A stretch of DNA of 64,000 nucleotides from Verrucosispora sioxanthis (GTDB lineage Bacteria; Actinomycetota; Actinomycetes; Mycobacteriales; Micromonosporaceae): NCBI RefSeq assembly GCF_010560025.1, contig NZ_SAIY01000012.1, forward strand, positions 1 through 64,000. The letters run 5' to 3'. A program made the translations under genes and the position numbers. Below are positions 54,822 through 63,811 of this stretch, in pieces; the first letter of the stretch is position 1; each line of letters begins with the position of its first letter. The notes under the pieces are model-generated. The model worked only from the letters and a program-made list of their open reading frames with translations, made no database searches and had not been told where the DNA came from.

Positions 54822-55426
54822 GGTCCGATCCGCCGACGCAGCCGACCGACCCGGCACGTCCGCCGCTGAGCCGTACGGCCCGGCGACGCAACCAGGTCGT
54901 CGCGGTGACCGCGTTGGTCGCCGTCTGGGTGCTGCTCTGGGGCACCTTGTCCTGGGCCAACATCATCGGTGGCCTGGTGGTGGCCGCCGTCCTGCTGGCC
55001 GTCTTCCCGCTGCCGCCGGTGACCTTCGCCGGCCGCGTCCGTCCGTTGCCGCTGCTCCGCTTCTGGCTGCACTTCCTGCGCGACCTCGTGGTGGCTTCCG
55101 CGCAGGTCGCCTGGCTGGCGGTGCGGGTCGGCCCCACTCCGCGGAGCGCGATCATCGCGGCGCGGCTGCGGGTCAACACCGACCTCAACCTCACGCTCAC
55201 CGCCGAGGCGTTGTCGCTGCTGCCGGGCAGCCTGATCCTGGAGGCCGACCGGCGGACCGGCACGCTCTACATCCACGTGCTGGGCGTGACCAGCCGGGAC
55301 GAGGTCGAACGGTTCCGCCGAGGCGTGCTGGAACTGGAGGCCCGCATCATCGAGGCCATCGGTTCACCCGAGGAGTTGCGCCGCGTCCGGGAGACCCCGG
55401 CCGACCGGGAAGGGGTACCCGCATGA
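54818..55426 (+). CDS. mrpE: Mrp antiporter subunit E
   Basis: A 202-residue membrane protein with the MrpE core (ANIIGGLVVAAVLLAVFPLP, LTLTAEALSLLPGSLILE, LYIHVLGV). GTG overlaps the mrpD stop. An N-terminal Pro/Arg-rich 30 residues precede the first helix. Confidence 0.93.
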   Translation: MRSDPPTQPTDPARPPLSRTARRRNQVVAVTALVAVWVLLWGTLSWANIIGGLVVAAVLLAVFPLPPVTFAGRVRPLPLLRFWLHFLRDLVVASAQVAWLAVRVGPTPRSAIIAARLRVNTDLNLTLTAEALSLLPGSLILEADRRTGTLYIHVLGVTSRDEVERFRRGVLELEARIIEAIGSPEELRRVRETPADREGVPA

Positions 55427-55719
55427 GCGCGGTCGCCGTGATCGTCACCGTGCTGCTCGCCGCGGCCGGCGGGCTCACCCTCACCAGGATCATCCGTGGG
55501 CCGTCGATCCTCGACCGGGCCGTGGCCACCGACGTGCTGCTGGCCGTCATCGTCGCGGCGATCGCCACGGAGGCCGCCTACAGCCGGGACGCCACCGCGC
55601 TGCCGGTGCTCGTCGTCCTCGCCGTGCTCGGCTTCGTCGGCTCGGTGAGCGTCGCCCGGTTCGCCGCCCGACGCAACGACACGTCCACCTCGGCCACGTC
55701 GGACGGGAGCCGCAGATGA
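55423..55719 (+). CDS. mrpF: Mrp antiporter subunit F
   Basis: A 98-residue three-helix protein (TRIIRGPSILDRAVATDVLL is the MrpF signature). ATGA overlap with mrpE and with mrpG. Confidence 0.93.
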   Translation: MSAVAVIVTVLLAAAGGLTLTRIIRGPSILDRAVATDVLLAVIVAAIATEAAYSRDATALPVLVVLAVLGFVGSVSVARFAARRNDTSTSATSDGSRR

Positions 55720-56093
55720 GCCTGGACGTGGCGGTCGACGTCGCGGCGTCGATCTGTCTGATCGCCGGGGCGTTGCTCAGCCTGGCCGCCGGGATCGCGT
55801 TGGTGCGCTTTCCCGACCTGCTCACCCGGATGCACGCCGCGGCCAAACCGCAGGTGCTGGGGCTGCTGCTGGTGCTGGTCGGCTGCGCGTTGCGGCTGCG
55901 TACCGGGGTGGACATCACCACGCTGGTGCTGGTCGGTGCCTTCTCCCTCGCCACGGCCCCGGTCGCGGCGCACATGGTCGGTCGGGCCGCGTACCCGCAC
56001 GAGGACATCCGCACCGACCTGCTGGTCACCGACGAACTCGCCGCCCACCTGGACCGTGTCGCCGAGGAGCGGGAGCACTCGGCAGCGGCCTGA
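55716..56093 (+). CDS. mrpG: Mrp antiporter subunit G
   Basis: A 125-residue three-helix protein (ALLSLAAGIALVRFPDLLTRMHAAAKP is over the MrpG signature RFPD..TRMHA). It ends the operon; no clear terminator is seen directly after it. Confidence 0.92.
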   Translation: MSLDVAVDVAASICLIAGALLSLAAGIALVRFPDLLTRMHAAAKPQVLGLLLVLVGCALRLRTGVDITTLVLVGAFSLATAPVAAHMVGRAAYPHEDIRTDLLVTDELAAHLDRVAEEREHSAAA

Positions 56094-56176
56094 CCAGTCC
56101 CTCGACGGCCGGCAGTCTCGCCCTTCGCACAACTGCGCCGGCCGGGACGGCGTCTGTTGTCCTGACCAATATCCAT

Positions 56177-56204
56177 TGCGGGCGCGGCGAATCCTCCCTA
56201 GCCT
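56177..56204 (+). promoter_or_regulatory. Promoter upstream of a 31-codon ORF
   Basis: TTGCGG (56177) and TAGCCT (56199) are separated by 16 bp, 45 bp upstream of the small ORF at 56250. Confidence 0.45.
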
Positions 56205-56249
56205 TTCCGGCATCAGGTCGATCACGACGGGAGCCGGAAGGAGTATGCC

Positions 56250-56345
56250 GTGCGAGAACTGAACCGCAGCCAGGTCGGTCGTTGTTCGTGGTGCCCCGCC
56301 GTCGCGCTCGCCGGCAGATCCGCCCTCCTGACGACCAGCAGGTAG
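56250..56345 (+). CDS. Candidate 31-residue small protein
   Basis: GTG 56250 is preceded by GGAAGGAG at ideal spacing and by a plausible promoter. It encodes VRELNRSQVGRCSW..., a basic peptide with a CxxC pair (CSWC) and a hydrophobic stretch (PAVALAG), ending in TTSR. It is too short for family recognition. The rest of the 56094-56592 gap holds no other gene except the palindromic repeat at 56491. It may be a leader or regulatory peptide; a chance ORF or a frameshifted remnant is possible. Confidence 0.4.
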   Translation: MRELNRSQVGRCSWCPAVALAGRSALLTTSR

Positions 56346-56490
56346 TCCCGGCGCTCGGCACGTCGCCGCAGGGCAGACCCTGACCGGCACGGATTCGCCG
56401 ACGATTCCGCGACCGCCCCAACCGATCCGGGGCTGCCTGCCTCCGGCATCTCTCACACCAACCCGCCACCCGCGCCCCGCGCGGCCGTGG

Positions 56491-56556
56491 ATCATGCAGT
56501 TGTGGTCACTCCAAATCGGGACAAAAGCTGCATTCCATCGACCACAGGTGCATGAT
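56491..56556. repeat. Palindromic repeat, 17-bp arms with two mismatches
   Basis: ATCATGCAGTTGTGGTC (56491-56507) and a near-complement at 56540-56556 flank 32 bp. The arm shares GATCATGNAGTTGT with the element at 34446. It lies 37 bp upstream of the rtcB start and could affect its mRNA. Confidence 0.65.
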
Positions 56557-56592
56557 CGGCGGGCTTCGCCGCAGAACCAGGAGAACATCACC

Positions 56593-57792
56593 ATGGGTTT
56601 CAGCCTGCTCGCGGGAACGCGGGCGCCGGTGCGGGTGTGGACCGACCCGTACGCCATCGAACCGCAGGCCGCGCGGCAGCTGCGCAACATCGGCGCGCTG
56701 CCGTGGGTGCACGGCGTGGCGGTCATGCCCGACGTGCACTTCGGTAAGGGTGCCACGGTCGGCTCGGTCATCGCGATGCGGCAGGCGGTCTCACCGGCGG
56801 CCGTCGGAGTCGACATCGGCTGCGGCATGTCGGCGGTGCGTACCTCGCTGACCGCCGCCGACCTGCCCGACGACCTCGCCGGGCTGCGTCGGGCGGTCGA
56901 GGAGGCCATCCCGGTCGGCTTCGCCCAGCGCGACGAGCCGGTGGACCCGCGCCGGGTACGGGGGCTGGAACAGCGCGGCTGGGACGACTTCTGGCGGCGC
57001 TTCACCGACCTCGACCGGCGGGTGGCACAGCTGGAGACGCGGGCGAAGCGGCAGCTGGGCACCCTCGGTGGCGGCAACCACTTCATCGAGGTCTGTCTGG
57101 AACAGGGTGGCCTCGACGCCGGCCGGGTCTGGCTGATGCTGCACTCCGGATCCCGCAACATCGGTAAGGAACTGGCCGAGCGGCACATCGCGGTGGCCCG
57201 TCGGCTGCCCCACAACGCCGACCTGCCCGACCGGGACCTGGCGGTGTTCCTCGCCGGCACCACCGAGATGGACGCCTACCGCCGGGACCTGTGGTGGGCG
57301 CAGGAGTACGCGCGGCGCAACCGCGCCGTCATGCTCGCTGTCCTGATGAACCTGATCCGGGACCGGTTCCCGCAGGTCAGCTACGACGAACCGATCAGCT
57401 GCCACCACAACTACGTGGCGGAGGAAACCTATGAGGGGGTGGACGTGTTGGTGACGCGCAAGGGTGCCATCCGGGCCGGCCTCGGTGACCTGGGCATCAT
57501 CCCCGGTTCGATGGGCACCGGCTCGTACATCGTCCGTGGCTCGGGCAACGACTGGAGCTACCGCTCGGCCTCGCACGGGGCGGGCCGGCGGATGTCCCGG
57601 GCCCAGGCGAAGCGGACGTACAGCACCGCGGACCTGGCGGCGCAGACGTCGGGTGTGGAGTGCCGCAAGGATGCCGGGGTGGTCGACGAGATCCCCGGCG
57701 CCTACAAGGACATCAACGAGGTGATGGCGCAGCAGGAGGACCTGGTCGAGGTGGTCGCCCACCTCAAGCAGGTGATCTGCGTCAAGGGCTGA
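56593..57792 (+). CDS. rtcB: RNA-splicing ligase RtcB
   Basis: A 399-residue GTP- and manganese-dependent ligase that joins RNA 2',3'-cyclic phosphate and 5'-OH ends. The metal and guanylylation motifs are all intact: PDVHFGKGATVGSV, GVDIGCGM, LGGGNHFIE, HSGSRN, CHHN, GSMGT and SASHGAGR (the His that becomes guanylylated), then AYKDI. ATG 56593 has AGGAG at 9 bp. Its end overlaps the convergent ParB-like gene by 11 bp. Confidence 0.95.
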   Translation: MGFSLLAGTRAPVRVWTDPYAIEPQAARQLRNIGALPWVHGVAVMPDVHFGKGATVGSVIAMRQAVSPAAVGVDIGCGMSAVRTSLTAADLPDDLAGLRRAVEEAIPVGFAQRDEPVDPRRVRGLEQRGWDDFWRRFTDLDRRVAQLETRAKRQLGTLGGGNHFIEVCLEQGGLDAGRVWLMLHSGSRNIGKELAERHIAVARRLPHNADLPDRDLAVFLAGTTEMDAYRRDLWWAQEYARRNRAVMLAVLMNLIRDRFPQVSYDEPISCHHNYVAEETYEGVDVLVTRKGAIRAGLGDLGIIPGSMGTGSYIVRGSGNDWSYRSASHGAGRRMSRAQAKRTYSTADLAAQTSGVECRKDAGVVDEIPGAYKDINEVMAQQEDLVEVVAHLKQVICVKG

Positions 57793-58804
57793 GGTGCGGT
57801 CGGCGCCCGTCGGGGGGCGGGCGCCGGCCGTACCCGTCGTCCGCCGCCGAGATCTCCGCGTGCCAGTCCGGAGCGTGCGCCTCGGCGAGCCGGTGCCACG
57901 TGGCCGGGCCGCCCCTCAGGGGCCAGGCGCGGCTGGTGCCGTAACCGGTGCCGACGCCGCCCAGCTCGCGGGCGAAACGGCGGTGCGTGGCGGCGAGGGC
58001 GTCCGCCGCGCCGGGCGTGCCGGCGGCCACCTGGTGTCGGACGGCCTCGGTGGTCGTCGCGTAGCGGCGCACGGCGGTGTCCGTGTCGGCATCGACCTGG
58101 CGCTGGCTCACCGAGGAGAGTCTGAGCAGCGGCGGCGGTCCGTCCTCGGCGAGCGCGGCGGCCAGCCGATCGTGACCGTCCAGCACGACGTGGCAGTCGA
58201 GGCCGCTGATCCACCAGAGCAGCACCGGCGGCAGGACGCCCTCCCGGAACTGCTTCCGATAGGCCTTGACCCGACTGTCGCCGGGGCTGGCCAGCGGGCG
58301 AAGCGGCAGGATCTGCCGGTGCCGGTCCCCACCGAACCAGTCGATCCAGCCCCGATGCTGCGGCAGTGGAACGGGCATCCGCCGCTGGGATGTCCCGGAG
58401 TCCGGCTGCGCGGGCTCGCCGGCGATGACCCAGCGACCGGCATGCAACGGGCCGTCGCCGGTCCCGGTCAGCGCGGTAGCGAAGTGATGAGCCCACCGAG
58501 CCAGCCCGGCACCGCCCGCGTCGGCGGTGCCGACGGCCGCCGCCCGGGCCGCGCTTGTCGGCGGCACCGGCGAGCGGTGATGGCCCGTCGCGACGTACGC
58601 GACGCCGAAGTGGTCGTCAGCCACGTTGGCCAGCAGCAGGACGGCGTCGCCGCGCCGTAGCACGAGCAGGCCGCCCCCGGCTGCCTCCACCCGCAGGGCG
58701 GGGCGCGTCGGCTCTCCGACGTCGAGAACCAGCGCCTCCCACGCCCCCGCCGCGCTCGACGCGGGCAGATTCGACCTACGCACCACGGGCATCGTCTCGG
58801 CCAC
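57782..58804 (-). CDS. Uncharacterised protein with a ParB-like segment
   Basis: A 340-residue protein. CHVVLDGHDRLAAALAEDG resembles the DGHxR motif of ParB/sulfiredoxin-like domains. The rest (VLDVGEPTRPALRVEAAGG, SGTSQRRMPVPLPQHRGW) is unrecognised and Ala-rich. GTG 58804 follows GGGAG; a start at 58792 is possible. It is convergent with rtcB and overlaps its last 11 bp, so the two cannot both be transcribed through without antisense effects. Confidence 0.55.
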   Translation of the reverse strand: MAETMPVVRRSNLPASSAAGAWEALVLDVGEPTRPALRVEAAGGGLLVLRRGDAVLLLANVADDHFGVAYVATGHHRSPVPPTSAARAAAVGTADAGGAGLARWAHHFATALTGTGDGPLHAGRWVIAGEPAQPDSGTSQRRMPVPLPQHRGWIDWFGGDRHRQILPLRPLASPGDSRVKAYRKQFREGVLPPVLLWWISGLDCHVVLDGHDRLAAALAEDGPPPLLRLSSVSQRQVDADTDTAVRRYATTTEAVRHQVAAGTPGAADALAATHRRFARELGGVGTGYGTSRAWPLRGGPATWHRLAEAHAPDWHAEISAADDGYGRRPPPDGRRPHLSP

Positions 58805-58991
58805 CGACCCATGCTCCCTCACCGTGGGCGCCGGCCGCCCACCGATTACCCCCGAGGGCGCGCCCCTCACCATGAACCGCACGGGACGACCGCCGAAAAC
58901 GGTTTGACGGCCCCAATATTCTGATCCTCCGTGCCTTCGGCAGACCGTGAGTCGCGAGTGGGCCCTGCCCTCTCGACACTCAGGAGCCGCA

Positions 58992-60188
58992 ATGCGCCGG
59001 GCACCCACCGTCACCGTTCTCCTCGGCACCGTCGTACTGGACATGCTCGGGCTCGGCCTGATCGTGCCGATCGTGCCGGCCCTGATGACGTCGGTCACCC
59101 AGGACGTCGCCGCCGCTGTCTTCTGGTCCGGCCTGCTCGGCTCGGTCTACGGGCTGCTCCAGTTCGTGGCCGCGCCGCTGCTCGGGAGGCTGTCCGACCG
59201 CTACGGCCGCCGTCCGGTCCTGCTCGTGTCGCTCACCTGCCTCGGCGTCGACTGGTTGGCCCACGCGGCGTCGCCCAGCCCGTGGACCCTGCTGGCGTTC
59301 CATGCTGTCGCTGGTGCCTGCGCGGGCACGTACACAGTGGTCAACGCCTATCTCGCCGACGTCACGGAACCCGGGGCGCGGGCGCAGGCGTACGGGCTGG
59401 TCGGCGCCGCGTTCGGGCTCGGCTTCGTCGCCGGTCCGCTCCTCGGTGGCCTGCTCGGCGCGGTCGACGTACGCCTGCCGTTCGTCGTCGCCGCCGCGCT
59501 CTGCTTCGCCAACGTCGCCTACGGCTGGTTCGTCCTGCCGGAGTCGCGTCCCGGTGACCCGAGCACCCCATTGACCCTGCGGCTGGCGAACCCGGTCGGT
59601 GCCATCGCCGCCGTCCTGCGCCGACCGGTGCTCGGCCGCCTCGCCCGCGCCCGATTCTGCGCCGACGTCGCCCGGATGACGCACCAGTCGACCTGGACGT
59701 TCTTCCTCACCCACCAGTTCACCTTCGGCACCACTCAGATCGGCGTCGTGCTGGCCGTCTGCGCGCTAGCCGGCGCGCTCTACCAGGCCCGGGCCGTGGG
59801 ACCGCTGGTGCGGCGTCTCGGCGACAAGCGCGCCGCGGTGCTCGGCAGCCTCCTCGGTGTCACCTCGCTCTGCGGTACGGCGTTCGTGTCGGTGCCGTGG
59901 CTGCTCTATCTCCTGTGCGCGGTCGGCGTGCTCGGCTCGCTCGCGGGTGCCGCCGCACAGTCATGGATCTCCCGTGCTGTTCGGTCCGCCGAACAGGGCG
60001 CCGTGCAGGGCGCGCTGACCGGCATCGGTGCCGTCGCGGAAACCGTCGTGCCGATCACGGCCGGAGTGGCGTTCGGCTGGTCGCTGACGTACGCGTCGCC
60101 GGGCTTGGTTTATCTTGGCGCGGCCGTCTTCGCGGCCGGGGCGGCGCTGCTGCTGGCCGCGACGCCCGACGTCGCGCACGGGCGGTGA
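58992..60188 (+). CDS. MFS efflux transporter (TetA-like)
   Basis: A 398-residue 12-helix drug transporter. The first motif, LLGRLSDRYGRRPVLL, and the second-helix pattern DMLGLGLIVPIVPALM fit the DHA1/TetA type of drug:proton antiporter. ATG 58992 has AGGAG. It ends 9 bp before the convergent esterase. Confidence 0.9.
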   Translation: MRRAPTVTVLLGTVVLDMLGLGLIVPIVPALMTSVTQDVAAAVFWSGLLGSVYGLLQFVAAPLLGRLSDRYGRRPVLLVSLTCLGVDWLAHAASPSPWTLLAFHAVAGACAGTYTVVNAYLADVTEPGARAQAYGLVGAAFGLGFVAGPLLGGLLGAVDVRLPFVVAAALCFANVAYGWFVLPESRPGDPSTPLTLRLANPVGAIAAVLRRPVLGRLARARFCADVARMTHQSTWTFFLTHQFTFGTTQIGVVLAVCALAGALYQARAVGPLVRRLGDKRAAVLGSLLGVTSLCGTAFVSVPWLLYLLCAVGVLGSLAGAAAQSWISRAVRSAEQGAVQGALTGIGAVAETVVPITAGVAFGWSLTYASPGLVYLGAAVFAAGAALLLAATPDVAHGR

Positions 60189-60196
60189 AGTGGATG

Positions 60197-61045
60197 TCAG
60201 GTGATGGTCGACCGCCACAGCCACCGCAGCGCGTCGGGCAGGAGGACGCCGCCGTGGTTGGGGTTGTGGCCACCGTCGCCGAGCACGAGCCGGAAGTCGT
60301 AGCCGGCCTCGGCCAGGGCGGCCGCGACCCGCAGGTTGTGGGAGAGCCAGTTGCGGCGCGGCTCGTTCCAGTGCAGATCCCGATGACCGGCCTGCATGAA
60401 GATGCGTAGGGGTTTGCGGGCTTCGTTGGCGATGGGTTGCGGGTACGGATTCCCGCCGGGCATCTGGGCGAAGCTGGACAGGCAGCACAGCACCCGCCGG
60501 AACCTGTCCGGGCGTAGCCAGGCGGCGGTGAACGCGGCGTTGCCGCCGCTGCTGCCGCCACAGATGGCCCATCGGTCCGGGTCGTCGGCGATCGAGTAGC
60601 GTTCCGTGACCTGCGGGATGATCTCGGTCAGCAGGAAGGTGACGAGGCGGTCGTCGAACGCGTCGTACTCGACGTTGCGGTTCTTCGGCTGCTCGGCATC
60701 GACGAGGACGCCAGGTTCGACGAACAGGCCGACGGTGACCGGGATGTCGCCGCGATGGATGAGATTGTCCAGGACGATCGCGCCACGGACCTCGCCAGCC
60801 GGATCCAGGTACCACTGCCCGTCGAGGAACACGATCAGCGAAGCCGGCCGCGAGGGATCGTACCGGTCCGGCAGATGGATCCAGAACTTCCGTGACGTGC
60901 CCGGATAGACGGTGCTTTCATCCCAGCCGAACTCGATGGTCTGACCTCTCGGCGTGCCCGGCTGTTGGTGGGAGTCGGGGCCGTGGCGGTAGCGGACGTC
61001 CGACTGATCGATGGCGAGGGAACGGAACGGCACCTCAACGGTCAC
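60197..61045 (-). CDS. Esterase of the enterochelin-esterase/Fes-like family
   Basis: A 282-residue alpha/beta hydrolase with the nucleophile in ICGGSSGGNAAF and base in LGDGGHNPNHGG. N-terminal RKFWIHLPDRYDPSRPASLI is the family's esterase D/Fes-like start. Substrate unknown. GTG 61045 begins 9 bp after the TetR stop, so the two form an operon. Confidence 0.78.
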   Translation of the reverse strand: MTVEVPFRSLAIDQSDVRYRHGPDSHQQPGTPRGQTIEFGWDESTVYPGTSRKFWIHLPDRYDPSRPASLIVFLDGQWYLDPAGEVRGAIVLDNLIHRGDIPVTVGLFVEPGVLVDAEQPKNRNVEYDAFDDRLVTFLLTEIIPQVTERYSIADDPDRWAICGGSSGGNAAFTAAWLRPDRFRRVLCCLSSFAQMPGGNPYPQPIANEARKPLRIFMQAGHRDLHWNEPRRNWLSHNLRVAAALAEAGYDFRLVLGDGGHNPNHGGVLLPDALRWLWRSTIT

Positions 61046-61054
61046 CCGGCGACG

Positions 61055-61672
61055 CTACGAGCCGTCGTCACGTCGGGCAACGGCATTCACCGTCGTTGCG
61101 GCTGTCAGGGCGGTGATGGCGCGGCGGACGCGGCTGGGCGCCGCCGGGTTCGCCCCGTCGGTGAGGGCGACGTGGTGCAGCGCCCCGACCACCGCCACCG
61201 CCAGCGCGTCGGTGTCGGCGGCGGCGGGTAGTCGTCCGATGTGCCGCTCGGCGGCCAGGTAGCCGGCGACGGTGCGTTCGAGTGCCGGCAGCGCGGCGTT
61301 TCCGCTGCCCAGTACCGCTTCGACGGCCTGCGTCAGGGTCGGCCGGTGGGCGAAGAGTCGGGTGACGGCCAGCAGCGTGGTCATCGGGGTGGCGAGCAGC
61401 GCCTCGCCGAGGTTCGCGTCGACGGTGCCGGTGCCGGCGCGTTCGCCGAGCCCGGCCGCGTTGGCGGCGATCTGGAAGCTCCGGTCGACCGCGTAACCGG
61501 TCAGGAAGTCGTCGAAGCTGGCGAAGTGGGCGAACAGCAAGCCGGTGGCGACGCCGCCTTCCCGGGTCACGGCCCGGCTGGTGAGCTGACTGGGCCCCGC
61601 TGCCGCGATCAGGCGTTCCGCGGCGGCGAAGAGGTGCTGCCGGGGTTCGGTGATGGCGACTCCGCGTGGCAT
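61055..61672 (-). CDS. TetR-family transcriptional regulator
   Basis: A 205-residue repressor with a TetR HTH (LTSRAVTREGGVATGLLFAHF) and a helical ligand-binding C-terminal domain. It is divergent from the flavin monooxygenase; tandem operators lie between them. The ATG at 61672 is clear of the operators. Confidence 0.87.
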   Translation of the reverse strand: MPRGVAITEPRQHLFAAAERLIAAAGPSQLTSRAVTREGGVATGLLFAHFASFDDFLTGYAVDRSFQIAANAAGLGERAGTGTVDANLGEALLATPMTTLLAVTRLFAHRPTLTQAVEAVLGSGNAALPALERTVAGYLAAERHIGRLPAAADTDALAVAVVGALHHVALTDGANPAAPSRVRRAITALTAATTVNAVARRDDGS

Positions 61673-61702
61673 GCCGGCAGTCTACGCACACTTGCGCTCG
61701 GA

Positions 61703-61737
61703 TGAGCACACGCTCATCATGTTTGAGCAAATGCTCA
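61703..61737. promoter_or_regulatory. Tandem TetR operators, 21 bp apart
   Basis: TGAGCACACGCTCA (61703-61716) and TGAGCAAATGCTCA (61724-61737) are two copies of TGAGC-N4-GCTCA with start-to-start distance of exactly 21 bp, two helical turns. They lie between tetR and the monooxygenase and would let the repressor close both promoters. Confidence 0.8.
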
Positions 61738-61752
61738 TTATAGGGGGTCCGA

Positions 61753-62910
61753 ATGAAGCGAACCGTGATCGTCGGTGCGGGCATCGCCGGTCTCGCCACC
61801 GCCCTGCGCCTGGCGCGTGACGGTTGGCAGCCGATCGTCGTGGAACGTGCGCCGGCCCGGCGCAGTGGCGGTTACCTGGTGAACCTGCTGGGTCGGGGCT
61901 ACGACGCCGCCGAGCGACTCGACCTGGTTCCCGCCCTCGCCGAGCGCGCGCTGGGCCTGTTCACCACCGTGCTGGTCCGGGCGGACGGTCGGCCGAAGCT
62001 CACGGTGCCCTCGGTCGTCGCGGAGGCCGCACTGGGCCCCCGCGCCATGACGGTGTTCCGGGGCGATCTGGAGGGCGTGCTGTACGACGCGGTCCGCGAC
62101 CGGGTCGAGATCCGCTTCGGCATCACCGTCGATGCCGTCGACCAGGACGCCGACCGGGTGGCGATCACCCTCAGCGACGGCACCACCGAGGAGGCCGATC
62201 TGCTCGTCGGCGCCGACGGCGTGCACTCCGCGACTCGGACGACACTGTTCGGTGCCGGTCATCGGGTCGACCTGCCGTACGTGGTGGCGGCCTTTCCGCT
62301 CGCCCGCCCGCCCGAGGGCGTGCCCGCCTCGTCCGCCACCACGTTCATCGGTCCGGGACGTACGGCGGCGCTCGTCAACCTGGGTCCGGGGCGCTCCTCG
62401 GCCTTTGCCACCTACCGTTGCGCGGACCCGGACCGGGAGTTGGCGCGCGGGCCGGTGCCCGCGTTACGCGCCGCCTTCGCCGACCTGGCCGGCGGCGTTC
62501 CCGAGGCGCTGCGTGACCTGGAGGCCGATCCGGCCGTCGCCTACTTCGACCGGGTCAGCCAGGTGAAGGTGCCGCAGTGGAGCGTCGGTCGGGCGGTTCT
62601 GCTCGGTGACGCGGCCTGGTGCGTCAGCCTCTTCGCCGGGCACGGCGCGGCCCTGGCGCTCGCCGGTGCCGACCGGCTCGGCGCCGCCCTGACCCGGCAC
62701 GGCGACGACATCCGGTCGGCGTTGACGCAGTGGGAAGCCGGCCTGCGCGCCGAGGTCACCAAGCGGCAGGCGCTCGCCCGCCGTGGCATGTACCAGTACG
62801 CACCGCCGAGTGGCCTGCACGTCTGGCTGAACGAGGTCGCGATTCGGGCGGTCACCCTGCCTGGCATCCGCGGCCTCGTCCGTCGCGGCATCGAACGCCA
62901 GAACCGGTGA
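61753..62910 (+). CDS. FAD-dependent monooxygenase
   Basis: A 385-residue class A flavoprotein of the para-hydroxybenzoate hydroxylase fold: GxGxxG in VIVGAGIAGLATALRL, DG motif GADGVHSATR and GD motif VLLGDAAWCVSLFAGHGA. It probably hydroxylates an aromatic compound or drug, perhaps like TetX, under TetR control. Substrate is inference. ATG 61753 lies 16 bp after the second operator. Confidence 0.87.
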   Translation: MKRTVIVGAGIAGLATALRLARDGWQPIVVERAPARRSGGYLVNLLGRGYDAAERLDLVPALAERALGLFTTVLVRADGRPKLTVPSVVAEAALGPRAMTVFRGDLEGVLYDAVRDRVEIRFGITVDAVDQDADRVAITLSDGTTEEADLLVGADGVHSATRTTLFGAGHRVDLPYVVAAFPLARPPEGVPASSATTFIGPGRTAALVNLGPGRSSAFATYRCADPDRELARGPVPALRAAFADLAGGVPEALRDLEADPAVAYFDRVSQVKVPQWSVGRAVLLGDAAWCVSLFAGHGAALALAGADRLGAALTRHGDDIRSALTQWEAGLRAEVTKRQALARRGMYQYAPPSGLHVWLNEVAIRAVTLPGIRGLVRRGIERQNR

Positions 62911-62938
62911 CCGCGTGGCCGACCCGGCGTGCGGTGGG

Positions 62939-63769
62939 TCAGCCGTACGGGTCGAAGGGGATCCCGGCGGGCTTGGCGGCGGCGAGCAGGTACTCGAACG
63001 AGCCATCTTTGATCTTGATGGTGGCGGCGCCGAAGTCGGCGTCCATCAGCCGGGTGCGCAGCTCGGTGCTGGGCCAGCCGTTCCAGTCGACCACCGGTGG
63101 GTAGTGCCAGACGTGGTAGTGGTTCTCCGGCGGCTCGTCGTTGTTGTTGGCGAGCCGGAAGAAATGCGTCGACGCGCCGTCCTTGTGGTAGACGACCTTC
63201 GGATGGGTGCCGTCGAACCGCACCTGCGAGCGCGGGTAGGTGCGCCGGCTGCTGTGTTGGGTGGTGCTCACGTACTCGACCCGGTTGGCTGCCTGGTCGA
63301 CCCAGGAGATGACGTGCTCCCAGTCGTGCCGATGGCCGCCGAGGCCGCTGCCATGCACGGCCTGGTCCTTCTCGAAGTAGCTGGCGTAGACGATCGCGCA
63401 CCAGCCGTTGTTGCACTTGGCGCGGGCGTACGTCTGCGACATGTCCAGATCGGAGCGGTCCCGGCAGCTGCCGTTGATCGCCCCGGTGGTCTTCAGCCCG
63501 CCGTTGATCGTGCCGTCCGGGCTGATCGCCGACACGGCGTAGCAGCCGTCGGTGTCGTAGTCGTAGGCGGGCGAGAACGACGACTCGTAACCGCCGGCGT
63601 TGTGCGGCAGGTTGGGCAGTGAGTTCGCGTGTGCCGGTGCCGCCGGGACCAGGATGCCGAGCGCGGCCAGCCCGGCGACGAGCCGGGCCAGCCAGCGCCG
63701 GTCGGACCCCGGCGGCTGGCCGGTGGTGGATGTCGGTGGGGGAGATGACGGCGATGACACGGGATCCAT
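62939..63769 (-). CDS. NEP1-like protein (NLP, NPP1 family)
   Basis: A 276-residue exported protein of the necrosis- and ethylene-inducing family. The hallmark heptapeptide GHRHDWEH is intact, as are CAIVYASYFEKDQ and the paired Cys residues. Signal peptide ends near APAHAN. NLPs bind plant sphingolipids and lyse dicot cells in fungi and oomycetes; their role in actinomycetes is unclear. ATG 63769 has GGAAGG at good spacing; an upstream ATG lacks one. Confidence 0.9.
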   Translation of the reverse strand: MDPVSSPSSPPPTSTTGQPPGSDRRWLARLVAGLAALGILVPAAPAHANSLPNLPHNAGGYESSFSPAYDYDTDGCYAVSAISPDGTINGGLKTTGAINGSCRDRSDLDMSQTYARAKCNNGWCAIVYASYFEKDQAVHGSGLGGHRHDWEHVISWVDQAANRVEYVSTTQHSSRRTYPRSQVRFDGTHPKVVYHKDGASTHFFRLANNNDEPPENHYHVWHYPPVVDWNGWPSTELRTRLMDADFGAATIKIKDGSFEYLLAAAKPAGIPFDPYG

Positions 63770-63811
63770 TCGTCGCCTTCCTGGGCCGGAGCGCTTGTCG
63801 GGGCGCCGATG

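Noticed and set aside
61753..62910. Naming the flavoprotein TetX
   Set aside because: Only general FAD-monooxygenase motifs are seen; substrate cannot be concluded from them.
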